A stretch of DNA of 53,011 nt from Roseomonas sp. (lineage in GTDB: Bacteria; Pseudomonadota; Alphaproteobacteria; Acetobacterales; Acetobacteraceae). Shown piece after piece: positions 33,058-42,195 of this stretch. The notes under the pieces were generated by a model that saw only the letters and a program-made list of their open reading frames with translations, had not been told where the DNA came from and ran no database searches. Numbering within the stretch: the stretch's first letter is position 1; the number at the start of each line of letters is the position of its first letter. The stretch spans positions 1 to 53,011 of the forward strand of contig JADCFP010000011.1 in assembly GCA_020249465.1 (NCBI GenBank). Reading direction: 5' to 3'. A program made the position numbers and the translations under genes.

Positions 33058-34266
33058 ATGATGAAAAAGCTTGTAATGGGCCTGACAGCGGTGATGCTTG
33101 CAGCGCCCGCCTTGGCGCAGCAGGCGCCCGTGCCTGGTTGGGCGGTGGGCCGGCCGGAAGGATCAACCCTTGCGCCGCATGCGCCACGCCTGACCGTGAC
33201 ACCGCTCGCCGAAGTGCCGGTGGGCGCCATTCGCCTGCCGCCTGGCTTCCAGGCCGAGGTTTTCGCCCATGGCATTCCTGGCGCGCGCATGATGGCCGAA
33301 GGCCCGCGCGGCACCATCTTCGCCGGTACGCGTGCCATTGGCCGCGTTTATGCCATCAGCCGCAATCCGGATGGCACGACGCGCACGCGCATCGTCGCTG
33401 AGCGTCTGGTGCAGCCTAATGGGTTGGTGATGATTGGCGATAGTCTTTATGTCCTCGCTGCCAATCGTGTGCTGCGTTATGACAATATCGAAGCTAATCT
33501 GGACAATGTGCCGGCGCCGGTTGAACTGACCGATGCCTTCGCGCTACCGACCGAACAGGAACATGGCGGCAACCACCATTGGAAATTCGCTTCTCTCGGG
33601 CCGGATGGACGGATTTACACAAATGTTGGCGTGAACTGCAATATTTGCGAATTTGATCGTGACAAATTCGCGCTTTTGGTGTCCTTCAACCCGGATGGAA
33701 GCGGCCGGCGCATTGAAGCGCGTGGCGTGCGCAATAGTGTCGGCATGGCACACCATCCGGTCACGCGCGAATTATGGGCCACCAATAATGGCCGTGACTG
33801 GGCCGGCAATGAATGGCCCAATGATACGCTGCATCGTGTGCGGCAAAGCGGCGAAGATCACGGTTTTCCCTATTGCACCGCCGGTGATCCTGATCCGCAA
33901 TTCAATGCGGGGCGGAATTGCGGTAGTTTCGTGAAGCCCGCTGCCCTGCTCGGCCCGCATACTGCGGCGCTTGGCATGCGCTTTTACACGGGCACCATGT
34001 TCCCAGAACAATATCGCAACCAAGCCTTCATCGCGCGCCGTGGTTCCTGGAACCGCGACAAGCTGAGCGGTTATGATGTTGTCGTGGCGCATATGGACGC
34101 GCAGGGCAATGTGACCCGCGTTGAGGAATTCCTGACCGGCTTCCGCGATGATGCCAATCAGCGTTTCCATGATCGGCCTGTGGATGTGCATGTCATGCGC
34201 GATGGGTCTTTGCTGGTCGCGGGTGAGCAGATGGGTGCGATTTATCGCATCACCTATCGCCGGTGA
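33058..34266 (+). CDS. Periplasmic PQQ-dependent sugar dehydrogenase (sorbosone dehydrogenase-like)
   Basis: This 402-residue protein has a signal peptide ([20 protein letters not shown], cleavage before QQA). A six-bladed propeller of the soluble-GDH/L-sorbosone-dehydrogenase type follows: [78 protein letters not shown] and [11 protein letters not shown]. The His-rich and Arg/Asn-rich loops are those that hold PQQ. GGAGGAG precedes the ATG at 33058. The next gene, overlapping it, encodes a dihaem cytochrome c, and pqqABCDE lies convergent, which supports a PQQ-linked role. Confidence 0.88.
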   Translation: MMKKLVMGLTAVMLAAPALAQQAPVPGWAVGRPEGSTLAPHAPRLTVTPLAEVPVGAIRLPPGFQAEVFAHGIPGARMMAEGPRGTIFAGTRAIGRVYAISRNPDGTTRTRIVAERLVQPNGLVMIGDSLYVLAANRVLRYDNIEANLDNVPAPVELTDAFALPTEQEHGGNHHWKFASLGPDGRIYTNVGVNCNICEFDRDKFALLVSFNPDGSGRRIEARGVRNSVGMAHHPVTRELWATNNGRDWAGNEWPNDTLHRVRQSGEDHGFPYCTAGDPDPQFNAGRNCGSFVKPAALLGPHTAALGMRFYTGTMFPEQYRNQAFIARRGSWNRDKLSGYDVVVAHMDAQGNVTRVEEFLTGFRDDANQRFHDRPVDVHVMRDGSLLVAGEQMGAIYRITYRR

Positions 34267-34853
34267 GACTGAGTATGGTTCTGGCGGCGGTCCTTGCGAC
34301 CGCCGCCTTTTCCTTGCCGGTAGGCGCGGCTGATCCCGCCCGTGGCGCCGTGGTTGCGGCGGAGCGGTGTGCCGCCTGTCACGGCATGGATGGCAAAAGC
34401 AATGTGGCGGAAATTCCGCGCCTCGCGGGACAGCAGGCAGGTTTCATCACACTGCAAATGATCCTGTTTCGCGAAGGCATTCGCCACGTGCCGGCGATGC
34501 AGGCCCCCACCGAAAAGTTGAGCGATACGGATGTTGAAGCGGTGGCGGCCTATTTCGCAAGCCTACCACCCGCCCCGCCTGAGGATCGCACGCCGCGCGA
34601 TGCGGCGCTGATGGCGCGCGGCCAGGCGATTTCGGCGGCGCGCAATTGCGGCGTATGTCATTTGCCGAATTACGCAGGGCGCGCGCAAATGCCGCGTTTG
34701 ACCCATCAGCACGAAGCCTTTCTGTCGCACACCATGGCGGAATATCGTGATGGCAAGCGCGTTGGTATTGATACGCAAATGAATGGTGCCGTGCAGGGGC
34801 TGTCTGATGCGGATATCGCCGCACTCGCGCATTACCTGGCGCATCAGGATTGA
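34263..34853 (+). CDS. Dihaem cytochrome c (c4-like)
   Basis: This 196-residue periplasmic protein has a signal peptide ([20 protein letters not shown], cleaved after VGA) and two haem-binding motifs, CAACH at residues 36-40 and CGVCH at 129-133. Each lies in a class I cytochrome fold with distal methionines in HVPAMQAP and RAQMPRL or DTQMNGAV. It probably accepts electrons from the preceding PQQ dehydrogenase. The GTG start overlaps that gene's stop (GTGA). Its end overlaps the end of pqqE on the other strand by 10 bp. Confidence 0.9.
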   Translation: MRLSMVLAAVLATAAFSLPVGAADPARGAVVAAERCAACHGMDGKSNVAEIPRLAGQQAGFITLQMILFREGIRHVPAMQAPTEKLSDTDVEAVAAYFASLPPAPPEDRTPRDAALMARGQAISAARNCGVCHLPNYAGRAQMPRLTHQHEAFLSHTMAEYRDGKRVGIDTQMNGAVQGLSDADIAALAHYLAHQD

Positions 34854-35923
34854 GCAGCGGAGAATTCCCGGTAAGTGAAGGCGGCATCGCCCGCCTCGGC
34901 GATGGCGGAAGCCAGCACCGCATGATGTGGTGACAGCGCGCAGGCGGGGTCGGTCGCGGCGGCATCACCGATCAGCGCAAAGGCCTGGCAGCGACAGCCA
35001 CCAAAATCCCGTTCGGCATATTCACATCCCTGGCAGGGCTTTGGCATCCAGCCTGTGCCACGGAAGCGGTTGAAGGCCTCACTCTCCTCCCAAGCGGCGC
35101 GCAGGCTGGTGTTGCGGATATTGGGGAAGACCATGCCGGTGATGGATTCTGCCGCATGGCAGGGCAGCACATTGCCGGCAGGCGAAACTGCCAGGAAGCG
35201 ATTGCCCCATCCCCCCATGCAGGGTTTTGGCCGCGCCGCGTAATAATCCGGCACGACATAATCAATCACCAGCCATCCCTTATGGTGCGCGCGTGCGGCC
35301 TCAACAATGCGCGTTGCCTCATCCAATTGCGTGCGAGTCGGCAAAAGCGCAGCGCGATTTTCAAGCGCCCAGCCGTAATATTGGACATGCGCCACTTCCA
35401 GCCGTGCTGCACCCCAGGCCAGCGCGATATCAATCATGGCTTGCAGATTATGGAGATTCTGCCGATGCACCACGGCATTCAGTGTGAGCGGTAGGCCCGC
35501 TTCACGCACCAGCCGCGCCGCTGCCTGCTTGCGCGCATGGGCGCCCTTCATGCCACCAATGCGTTCTGCGCCCTCAGCTTCCGCATCCTGGATGGAAAGC
35601 TGCACGTGATCGAGGCCCGCCTCCTTCAACCGCGCGAGCAAGGGCGTATCCAGAAGCACGCCCGCGGTGATCAGGTTGGTATAAAGCCCTGCCTCACGCG
35701 CGGCGGCGGTAATCTCCACAATATCGCGCCGCGCGGTCGGCTCGCCGCCCGAAAGATGCGCTTGCAGGCAGCCAAGCTCAGCGGCTTGCGCAAAAACATC
35801 GGCCCATTCGGCGGTGGTGAGTTCGCCGGAAGCGCGTGTGAGTTCAAGCGGGTTGGAACAATAGGGGCAGCGCAACGGGCAGCGATGCGTCAACTCTGCC
35901 AAAAGGGCCAACGGCGCATTCAT
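34844..35923 (-). CDS. pqqE: PQQ biosynthesis radical SAM enzyme PqqE
   Basis: This 359-residue protein links Glu and Tyr side chains of the PqqA peptide by carbon-carbon bond formation. It has the radical SAM motif CPLRCPYC near residues 15-22, [16 protein letters not shown], and a SPASM-type C-terminus ([29 protein letters not shown]) that binds extra iron-sulfur clusters. The start overlaps the pqqD stop (ATGA). It is the last gene of the pqq operon. Confidence 0.97.
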   Translation of the reverse strand: MNAPLALLAELTHRCPLRCPYCSNPLELTRASGELTTAEWADVFAQAAELGCLQAHLSGGEPTARRDIVEITAAAREAGLYTNLITAGVLLDTPLLARLKEAGLDHVQLSIQDAEAEGAERIGGMKGAHARKQAAARLVREAGLPLTLNAVVHRQNLHNLQAMIDIALAWGAARLEVAHVQYYGWALENRAALLPTRTQLDEATRIVEAARAHHKGWLVIDYVVPDYYAARPKPCMGGWGNRFLAVSPAGNVLPCHAAESITGMVFPNIRNTSLRAAWEESEAFNRFRGTGWMPKPCQGCEYAERDFGGCRCQAFALIGDAAATDPACALSPHHAVLASAIAEAGDAAFTYREFSAAQS

Positions 35924-36177
35924 GCCTGAAGCGCGCCGCGATTGGTCAAGTCTTCCACCATGGCGCGTACATCATCGGCGATCACATCTCGCGGAGCCGC
36001 GAATTTGGCGACCAGCGCATCAATAATAGCGTCCAGATCACGCGCACCGTCCACCAGTTGCAGCACTTCAAGCGCGGTCTCATCCGGGATGAACATGCGC
36101 TCGGGCGCCATCACCACCCAGCGTGCCCGCGCCTTGTCATGATGCAGCCGGACACCTGGGGCAAAGCGCGGAATCAT
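35920..36177 (-). CDS. pqqD: PQQ biosynthesis peptide chaperone PqqD
   Basis: This 85-residue protein binds PqqA and presents it to PqqE. It shows the RiPP-recognition fold with [35 protein letters not shown] and [14 protein letters not shown]. The ATG at 36177 overlaps the pqqC stop (ATGA). A longer open frame upstream (to 36249) is antisense-like padding. Confidence 0.94.
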   Translation of the reverse strand: MIPRFAPGVRLHHDKARARWVVMAPERMFIPDETALEVLQLVDGARDLDAIIDALVAKFAAPRDVIADDVRAMVEDLTNRGALQA

Positions 36178-36896
36178 GGGCGAAAGGCCCCGGGCGGCGG
36201 CAGGCCGGGCGCGACATAAGCGAAATGCAGCGCATCCAATTGCGCCCAAAGCAGATCACATTTGAAGCGGAGTGCGGCCAATACCTGTTCCTGCTTTTCC
36301 GCCGTATCGGCGAATTGCTTTACATAGGAAAGCGCGAAGGCAACGTCCTGCGGCGCCTGGGTCAGGCGTGGGGTGAAATAGGCCAATGTTTTTTCGGTGA
36401 CAAAATCATAATTACGCAACATGCCAGAAACACGCTGAGAAATGATATTGGGCGAGAACATTTCCGTGAGCGAGGAGGCAATCGCCTCCAGCAGTGATTT
36501 TTCGCGCACGAAGCGCACATAGGCATCCACGGCGAAGCGTGTTGCCGGCAGCAGACCTTGCAGTGAAACCACATAGGCGCGGTCAAGTCCAAGTCCATCG
36601 GTCAAGGCGAGCCAACGTTCCACCCCGCCCGGATGCGTGCCATCACCATCATGATCCACGAGCCGCCGGCGCCATTCGCGGCGAAGATCAGTTGTGGGTA
36701 GCCGCGCGAGCAGCGATGCATCCTTGGCCGGGATGGAAGCCTGATAATAGTAGCGATTAAGCGCCCAGGCCTGCACCTGCGTCTTGGTCAGCTTGCCGCC
36801 ATGCAGCAAATGATGAAACGGGTGATGGATGTGATAGCGTTCCTCACCAATCGCGCGGAGCGCCGCTTCCAGCGCATCGGGTGACATCAGGCTCAC
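36174..36896 (-). CDS. pqqC: Pyrroloquinoline-quinone synthase PqqC
   Basis: This 240-residue oxygenase without cofactor performs the final ring closure and eight-electron oxidation to PQQ. It has YHIHHPFHHLLHGGKLTKTQ, WALNRYYYQASIPAKDASLL and DHDGDGTHPGGVERWL, all typical active-site segments. The GTG at 36896 is preferred (GGAG 8 bp upstream, GTGA overlap with the pqqB stop); a TTG at 36902 and an ATG at 36887 are other options. It is co-transcribed with pqqB and pqqD. Confidence 0.95.
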   Translation of the reverse strand: MSLMSPDALEAALRAIGEERYHIHHPFHHLLHGGKLTKTQVQAWALNRYYYQASIPAKDASLLARLPTTDLRREWRRRLVDHDGDGTHPGGVERWLALTDGLGLDRAYVVSLQGLLPATRFAVDAYVRFVREKSLLEAIASSLTEMFSPNIISQRVSGMLRNYDFVTEKTLAYFTPRLTQAPQDVAFALSYVKQFADTAEKQEQVLAALRFKCDLLWAQLDALHFAYVAPGLPPPGAFRP

Positions 36897-37795
36897 AGGC
36901 AAAGCTCCATACCATCTTCGGCCACTTCCCAGCCGGCAGCGGTGAGCATGGCACGTTCCGGGCTATCGGCTAAAAGGGCGGGGTTGGTATTGTTGATATG
37001 CACAAAAATTCTGCGTTCAACAGGAATATCAGCGAAGGCTTCCAGCGTTGATCCGGCGCCGGTCATCGGCATATGCCCCATGCGGCGGCCGGTTTTTGGT
37101 CCGGCACCAAGGCGGATCATTTCATCATCGGTAAACAGCGTGCCGTCAAACATCACGCAGGCAGCATCGGTAAGGCGGGCGCTGAGCGCCGCCGTCATCA
37201 TGGCGCAGCCCGGAATGTAATGCAGCGTGCCGCCGCCTGCGGAAAGCGTCAGGCCAAGCGCCTCACCATCCGCGGCGATAGCGGGTGCATCGCTGCGTTC
37301 GGCAAAAAGTGGAACCTTACCCGGCACCGCATATGCGGTGATGGTGATGCCAAGCAGGCTGAATGGTTGATCAAGCGTAATGACATGCCGCGTGACATTG
37401 GCGGGGTTGAGCGCGCGAAAGATCGGGTTCTGATCTAGTACCGTGAGGCTTTGCGGCGCGCCATAGAGGCTGAAGCGATGGCCTTCGCGCAGATGCAAAA
37501 GCCCGGCTATGGTATCCACCTCGGCCCCTGTCAGCAGTACGGCCTGGATTGGGGAATTGCGCAGCCGATCAGGGCGCGGGTGCAGCGCGGGTGTTGCGGC
37601 GATCTGCTGGCGCAAATCAGGACTGGCATTGATCAGCAGCCAATTCTCACCATCCACCGAAGCGGCGATACTCGCCTGGCTGCGCGGTGGCGCGGCGGGG
37701 TCTCCCGCACGGGCTCTCAGGCAGCCGGGGCCGGCGGAATTCCATTGCGGAAACCCGCCCCCGGCGCCGGCGCCGAGTATGATTACCCGGAGCAA
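36893..37795 (-). CDS. pqqB: PQQ biosynthesis protein PqqB
   Basis: This 300-residue metallo-beta-lactamase-fold protein starts MLRVIILGAGAGGGFPQWNS and has the adjacent SAGPGCLRARAG. PqqB is an iron-dependent hydroxylase acting on the cross-linked Glu-Tyr after its release from the peptide, before PqqC. The His/Asp metal-binding HxHxDH pattern is altered (TGAEVDTIAGLLHLREGHRF), as is known for PqqB. It follows pqqA by 25 bp. Confidence 0.96.
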   Translation of the reverse strand: MLRVIILGAGAGGGFPQWNSAGPGCLRARAGDPAAPPRSQASIAASVDGENWLLINASPDLRQQIAATPALHPRPDRLRNSPIQAVLLTGAEVDTIAGLLHLREGHRFSLYGAPQSLTVLDQNPIFRALNPANVTRHVITLDQPFSLLGITITAYAVPGKVPLFAERSDAPAIAADGEALGLTLSAGGGTLHYIPGCAMMTAALSARLTDAACVMFDGTLFTDDEMIRLGAGPKTGRRMGHMPMTGAGSTLEAFADIPVERRIFVHINNTNPALLADSPERAMLTAAGWEVAEDGMELCL

Positions 37796-37820
37796 TGAAG
37801 GAGCGCTCCGGGCAGTAATT

Positions 37821-37901
37821 TCAGCCGATTTCGGCGCAGGCGTAGCAGTTGATTTCGCTCGCGAGCGAGACTTCGACGATCTTCGGGGTCTTCCAGGCCA
37901 T
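37821..37901 (-). CDS. pqqA: PQQ precursor peptide PqqA
   Basis: This 26-residue peptide is the substrate for PQQ synthesis. It begins MAWKTPKIVEVSLASEINCY. Glu16 and Tyr20, the two residues whose carbon and nitrogen atoms make PQQ, are present in the invariant E-x-x-x-Y spacing. GGAGGAG lies 7 bp before the ATG. It is the first gene of pqqABCDE. The peptide is too short for most gene finders and was found by reading the DNA directly. Confidence 0.97.
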   Translation of the reverse strand: MAWKTPKIVEVSLASEINCYACAEIG

Positions 37902-38111
37902 GATTTTCTCCTCCGGTTGAAGCTCCGGCTGGCTGCCGGCTTCGGTTATATTGGCCATTTCGGCGGGCTTCAGCAAGCGGCATTCGGGCGGCTTCACGCG
38001 TTTCTGCGGTGGATCAATGCCCTGGGGCGGCGCCAAGCCATGATGGCGCTTGGCTTTTCCGGCATCTGGGCCAGAATGGGCGGGCCGCACCAGGGAATAG
38101 GAAAGTTGGAC

Positions 38112-39752
38112 ATGAGCGCAGTGATGGAAGCAACCAGGGCGAAGGGCAGCGACAAGGGGCTCGATTACGATGCCATTGTCATCGGCGCGGGCATGTCCGG
38201 GCTTTATCAGCTGATCCGGCTGCGCCAATTGGGCATGAAGGCCCGCGTGTTTGAAGCGGGCACAGGCGTGGGCGGCACTTGGTATTGGAACCGCTATCCT
38301 GGCTGCCGCTTCGATTCGGAAAGCTATTCCTATGGCTATTCCTTCGATAAGGATTTGCTCAAGGAGTGGCATTGGACCGAGCATTTCGCGCCGCAGCCGG
38401 AAACCGAACGCTACCTGAACCTGATCGCCGACAAATATGATCTGCGTCGCGATATCCAATTCTCTGCCCGCGTGAAGGCGGCGCGTTGGGATGAGGCAAC
38501 GCGAAGCTGGACCGTGACCTTGGAAGATGGCAGCTCGCATAGAAGCCGCTTCCTGATCACGGCAATTGGCGCGCTTTCCGCGCCGACTATGCCGCAATTT
38601 CCGGGCATTGCGGATTTCAAAGGGCAATCCTTCCACACCGGGCTTTGGCCCAAGGAAAAGGTTCATTTCGCCGGCAAGCGCGTGGCGGTGATCGGCACCG
38701 GCGCATCGGGCGTGCAGACCATTCAGGAAGTGGCGAAAACCGCCAAGCAACTTGTGGTCTTCCAGCGCACGCCCAATTGGTGCGCGCCCTTGCATAATGG
38801 CAAGATCAGCGCCGAGGAAATGGCGGAAATCCGTGCCCGCTATGATGAGATTTTCAAGCGTTGCCAAGAAACCTTTTCCTGCTTCCTGCACACCCCTGAT
38901 CCGCGCAATACCTTTGATGTCTCGGCCGAGGAACGTGAGGCGTTTCTGGAAAAGCTCTATTCCGAAAAGGGCTTCGGGATTTGGGTTGGTAATTTCAAGG
39001 ATCTGCTGACGAATCGCGCGGCGAATGAGGAAGTGTCGCGCTTTGTCGCGAATAAGATCCGCCAGCGCGTGAAGGATCCGAAAGTGGCGGAGATGCTGAT
39101 TCCGAAGAATCACGGCTTCGGCACCAGGCGCGTACCTTTGGAAACATTCTATTTCGAATGCTATAATCAACCGAATGTGACGCTGGTGGATAGCAAGGCA
39201 ACACCGATCGAACGCATCACGCCAACAGGCATCAAGACCAGCGAAGCCGAATATGAATTCGACATCATTGTCTATGCCACGGGCTTTGACGCGTTGCGCG
39301 GTGCCTTTGACCGGATCGAATTCCAGGGTGCCGGCGGCGTGACGCTGAAGGAAATCTGGCAGGATGGCGCGACATCGCTGGTAGGCATGTTGCAAAAGGG
39401 CATGCCGAATATGTTCATGCTGCTGGGCCCGCATACCGCGCTTGGCAATATTCCGCGTTCCATCGAATTCAATGTGGAATGGGTGAGCGATCTGCTGGCC
39501 TACGCGCAAGCCAAGGGCATTACGCGCGTGGAAGCGACCGAAGCGGCGATGGAAAAATGGATGGATCACGTCATGGAATTGGCCAAGGGCCTGCTTTCCA
39601 TGGAGGTTGATTCCTGGATGACAGGCGTCAATCTGAATGTCGCGGGCAAGCAAAAGCGCATTGTCGCGCGCTATACCGGCAGCGCGCCGGCCTATCGCGC
39701 CTGGGCGAATGATATGGCGGCGGCTGGCTATGCAGGAATTACGCTGGAATAG
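38112..39752 (+). CDS. Flavin monooxygenase of Baeyer-Villiger type (cyclohexanone monooxygenase-like)
   Basis: This 546-residue enzyme has two Rossmann motifs (GAGMSG at residues 25-30 and GTGASG at 195-200) and the Baeyer-Villiger signature F-x-G-x-x-x-H-x-x-x-W at 169-179 (FKGQSFHTGLW). VGGTWYWNRYPGCRFDSE is also characteristic. It should insert oxygen into ketones using FAD and NADPH. AGGAAAG lies before the ATG at 38112. The gene is divergent from pqqA across about 210 bp and stands alone, so its substrate cannot be guessed. Confidence 0.92.
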   Translation: MSAVMEATRAKGSDKGLDYDAIVIGAGMSGLYQLIRLRQLGMKARVFEAGTGVGGTWYWNRYPGCRFDSESYSYGYSFDKDLLKEWHWTEHFAPQPETERYLNLIADKYDLRRDIQFSARVKAARWDEATRSWTVTLEDGSSHRSRFLITAIGALSAPTMPQFPGIADFKGQSFHTGLWPKEKVHFAGKRVAVIGTGASGVQTIQEVAKTAKQLVVFQRTPNWCAPLHNGKISAEEMAEIRARYDEIFKRCQETFSCFLHTPDPRNTFDVSAEEREAFLEKLYSEKGFGIWVGNFKDLLTNRAANEEVSRFVANKIRQRVKDPKVAEMLIPKNHGFGTRRVPLETFYFECYNQPNVTLVDSKATPIERITPTGIKTSEAEYEFDIIVYATGFDALRGAFDRIEFQGAGGVTLKEIWQDGATSLVGMLQKGMPNMFMLLGPHTALGNIPRSIEFNVEWVSDLLAYAQAKGITRVEATEAAMEKWMDHVMELAKGLLSMEVDSWMTGVNLNVAGKQKRIVARYTGSAPAYRAWANDMAAAGYAGITLE

Positions 39753-39760
39753 GCAAAGCG

Positions 39761-40639
39761 TCACGCATTGAACGCAACGGCACCAAGTGCGGCAAGATCA
39801 TAGCCGCCAAGCCGAGCGGCGCGTGTGGCGAAAACCTCGCCCCGCGTGAAGGCCAGTAATTTCTGTACGGGATCGCTGAAGAAATGGCGGCGATCCATCA
39901 CCAAATCGAAACGCTCACGAAATAGGGGCAGAAAGGCCAGGCCGCGCGCCGCGGCCTCGGCACGAATGCCAAAGCCCGCATCGGCACGGCCTTCGGCGAC
40001 ACTCGCCGCGACCTCATCTTCCGAAAGGGCGGGGTTGGGCAGGAAGCCGATCTGATCAAGCCGTAAGCCGGCTTCCGAGAGCAAATGCGTGAGCAAGACA
40101 TGGCTGCCCGCGCGCGGCTGCCGCCCGGCCACCCGCAAGCCAGGCCGCGCCAGATCTGTAATGCGCGTCAGCGCGGTGGGATTGCCCGGCGGCAGGATCA
40201 GGCCTTGTTCTCGCCAGGCCCAAGTAATGCCGACAAAGCCGCGCCCGGCCAGAAACTCCCGCGCCGCAGGCTCATTGAAACCATTGCTGTCAGGGTCGAG
40301 CAAATGGCTTGCGGCGACCAAAGCCTCATTGGCGGCAAGCGCGATCAGCCCATCCAGACTGCCGCCACCACGCAAGGCGAGCCCGCAGCCTGATTGCCGC
40401 GCGGCCCAGTCGAGCAAAGGGTCATGGCTGCCGGCCAGGATGGGCGGCGGATCGAGGCGTTGCGCGGCGGTGGCATCCGCCTGGGCCGCGAGCCAGCGTT
40501 CAAGCTGTTGGCGCGGGAAAAGCCATTTCCCGCCAAGCTGCGCCGCCGGGAGCTTTTGCGCGCGGGCAAGCTCATAAAGCGACCGTTCGGAAAGGCGGAG
40601 GAAGCGCGCGGCTTCCTTGAGCGTCAAGACATCCGGCAT
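39761..40639 (-). CDS. One-component regulator: HTH domain fused to oxyanion-binding-protein-like domain
   Basis: This 292-residue protein starts with an excisionase/MerR-like helix-turn-helix (LTLKEAARFLRLSERSLYEL, residues about 5-52). A periplasmic-binding-protein-like domain without signal peptide follows (GCGLALRGGGSLDGLIALAA through RADAGFGIRAEAAARGLAFL), of the type found in molybdate and tungstate regulators (PBP_like, PF12727). It is divergent from the tungstate transporter operon. It most likely senses tungstate or molybdate in the cytoplasm and controls tupBCA. The function is inferred from domains and context. Confidence 0.82.
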   Translation of the reverse strand: MPDVLTLKEAARFLRLSERSLYELARAQKLPAAQLGGKWLFPRQQLERWLAAQADATAAQRLDPPPILAGSHDPLLDWAARQSGCGLALRGGGSLDGLIALAANEALVAASHLLDPDSNGFNEPAAREFLAGRGFVGITWAWREQGLILPPGNPTALTRITDLARPGLRVAGRQPRAGSHVLLTHLLSEAGLRLDQIGFLPNPALSEDEVAASVAEGRADAGFGIRAEAAARGLAFLPLFRERFDLVMDRRHFFSDPVQKLLAFTRGEVFATRAARLGGYDLAALGAVAFNA

Positions 40640-40741
40640 TTGCTGGCGAATTTCGGCAAAAACTGGCAGACAGTCAAGCCATGCGTGTAATTGACGCAGG
40701 TTTCACCCGCCCGCATCTAGGTCAGATACCGGGAGGATAGG

Positions 40742-41446
40742 GTGGGGGATCTCGCCAGCGCGTTCAGAACAGCCCTTGGCCTGATCCTATCCCTGGATCC
40801 GGCGGTGTTGGCCATTGTGGCGCTGTCCCTGAGGGTGAGCCTTTCCGCGCTTGTGCTGGCGGCGCTGATCGGGCTGCCGATGGGGGCGCTTTTGGCGGTG
40901 GCGCGGTTTCCCGGGCGGGGCAGCGTGATCACGCTGATCAATGCGCTGATGGGGTTGCCGCCGGTGGTGGCGGGGCTGTTGATCTATTTGTTGTTGTCGC
41001 GGTCCGGGCCTTTGGGGTCTTTCGGGCTGCTGTTTACACCGACAGCCATGATCATCGCTCAGGCCGTGCTGATCACGCCCATCCTGGCGGCGCTGACGCG
41101 GCAAGTGCTGGAAGGCATGTGGGAAGAATATGCGGAACAGCTGCGGTCCTTCGGGGCGGGGCCGTGGCGTGCGGTGCCCACCCTTTTATGGGATGGGCGC
41201 TTTCTGCTGCTGACGGTGTTGCTGGCGGGGTTTGGCCGCGCAGCAGCGGAAGTGGGCGCGGTGATGGTGGTGGGCGGCAATATTGAAGGCTTCACCCGCG
41301 TGATGACCACCGCGATTGCGCTTGAAACCAGCAAGGGTGATTTGCCGTTGGCGCTCGCGCTTGGGATGGTGCTGATGGCGATTGTGCTTGGCGTGAATGC
41401 GCTGGCGCAGGGGGTGCGCGGCATCGCCGCGCGCTGGGCGGGCTGA
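40742..41446 (+). CDS. tupB: Tungstate ABC transporter permease TupB
   Basis: This 234-residue inner-membrane protein has five or six membrane segments and the ABC-permease contact loop EEYAEQLRSFGAGPWRAVPT (EAA-like, G at its usual place). ALMGLPPVVAGLLIYLLLSR is typical of TupB. The GTG start at 40742 has GGAGG 5 bp upstream. A TTGACG at 40691 with a weak -10 near 40714 may be its promoter. It is the first gene of tupBCA, followed by tupC after 1 bp. Confidence 0.88.
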   Translation: MGDLASAFRTALGLILSLDPAVLAIVALSLRVSLSALVLAALIGLPMGALLAVARFPGRGSVITLINALMGLPPVVAGLLIYLLLSRSGPLGSFGLLFTPTAMIIAQAVLITPILAALTRQVLEGMWEEYAEQLRSFGAGPWRAVPTLLWDGRFLLLTVLLAGFGRAAAEVGAVMVVGGNIEGFTRVMTTAIALETSKGDLPLALALGMVLMAIVLGVNALAQGVRGIAARWAG

Positions 41447-41447
41447 G

Positions 41448-42170
41448 ATGCGCGCACCCGCTTCCATCCTGCCGCTTCGCGCCGAGGGCCTTTGCTTCAG
41501 CGCCGGCGATGTCGAGATTCTGCGCGATATCTCGCTGACCATTACCGCTGGCCCGCCGACCATGCTGATTGGCGCGAATGGTGCCGGGAAAAGCGTATTG
41601 CTGCGCTTGCTGCATGGCCTGCTGAAGCCCTCGGCCGGGCGTGTATTCTGGGCGATGACAACCGAGCATGCTGTGCGGCGCCAGGCGATGGTATTTCAGC
41701 GCCCGGTGCTGCTGCGCCGGTCCGTGCTGGCCAATACGCTCTACCCGCTGACGCTGGCCGGTGTGGCGAGCGAGGAACGGCTGACGCGCGCCGAGGAAGC
41801 CTTGGCACTGGTGGGCCTCGCTGATCGCGCCGCTGATCCGGCGCGCAAGCTTTCCGTGGGGCAGCAACAGCGCCTTGCCTTGGCGCGTGCCGCTGCCTTG
41901 CAGCCGGAATTGCTGTTTCTGGATGAGCCTGCCGCCAGCCTTGATCCCGCCGCGACGCGCGCGGTGGAGGAGATTGTGCTGAAGCTCGCCACACGCGGCA
42001 CGAAGATTGTGATGACGACGCATGATCTGGCGCAGGCGCGGCGGCTGGCGGGAGATGTGGTGTTTCTGCATCGCGGCAGCGTCTTGGAACAGGCGCCGGC
42101 CGAGGCGTTTTTCAGGCAGCCCGCTTCAGCCACCGCGCGCGCCTTTTTGCGTGGCGAATTGGTGTGGTGA
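41448..42170 (+). CDS. tupC: Tungstate ABC transporter ATP-binding protein TupC
   Basis: This 240-residue ATPase has Walker A GANGAGKSVLLRLLHGL, the signature KLSVGQQQRLALARA, Walker B LLFLDEPAASLD and the switch His in VMTTHDLAQARRL. It drives import of the oxyanion held by TupA. No C-terminal oxyanion-regulatory (MOP) domain is present, unlike ModC. It lies between tupB and tupA. Confidence 0.9.
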   Translation: MRAPASILPLRAEGLCFSAGDVEILRDISLTITAGPPTMLIGANGAGKSVLLRLLHGLLKPSAGRVFWAMTTEHAVRRQAMVFQRPVLLRRSVLANTLYPLTLAGVASEERLTRAEEALALVGLADRAADPARKLSVGQQQRLALARAAALQPELLFLDEPAASLDPAATRAVEEIVLKLATRGTKIVMTTHDLAQARRLAGDVVFLHRGSVLEQAPAEAFFRQPASATARAFLRGELVW

Positions 42171-42195
42171 AGCCTTTGAAGCAAGGAGACGAAAC

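Noticed and set aside
37821-39764. Minus-strand open frame of 647 codons that ends in frame with pqqA
   Set aside because: It is antisense to the monooxygenase gene, has no family features above pqqA, and pqqA has its own start with a strong ribosome-binding site. The open frame is a product of high GC in the third codon position.
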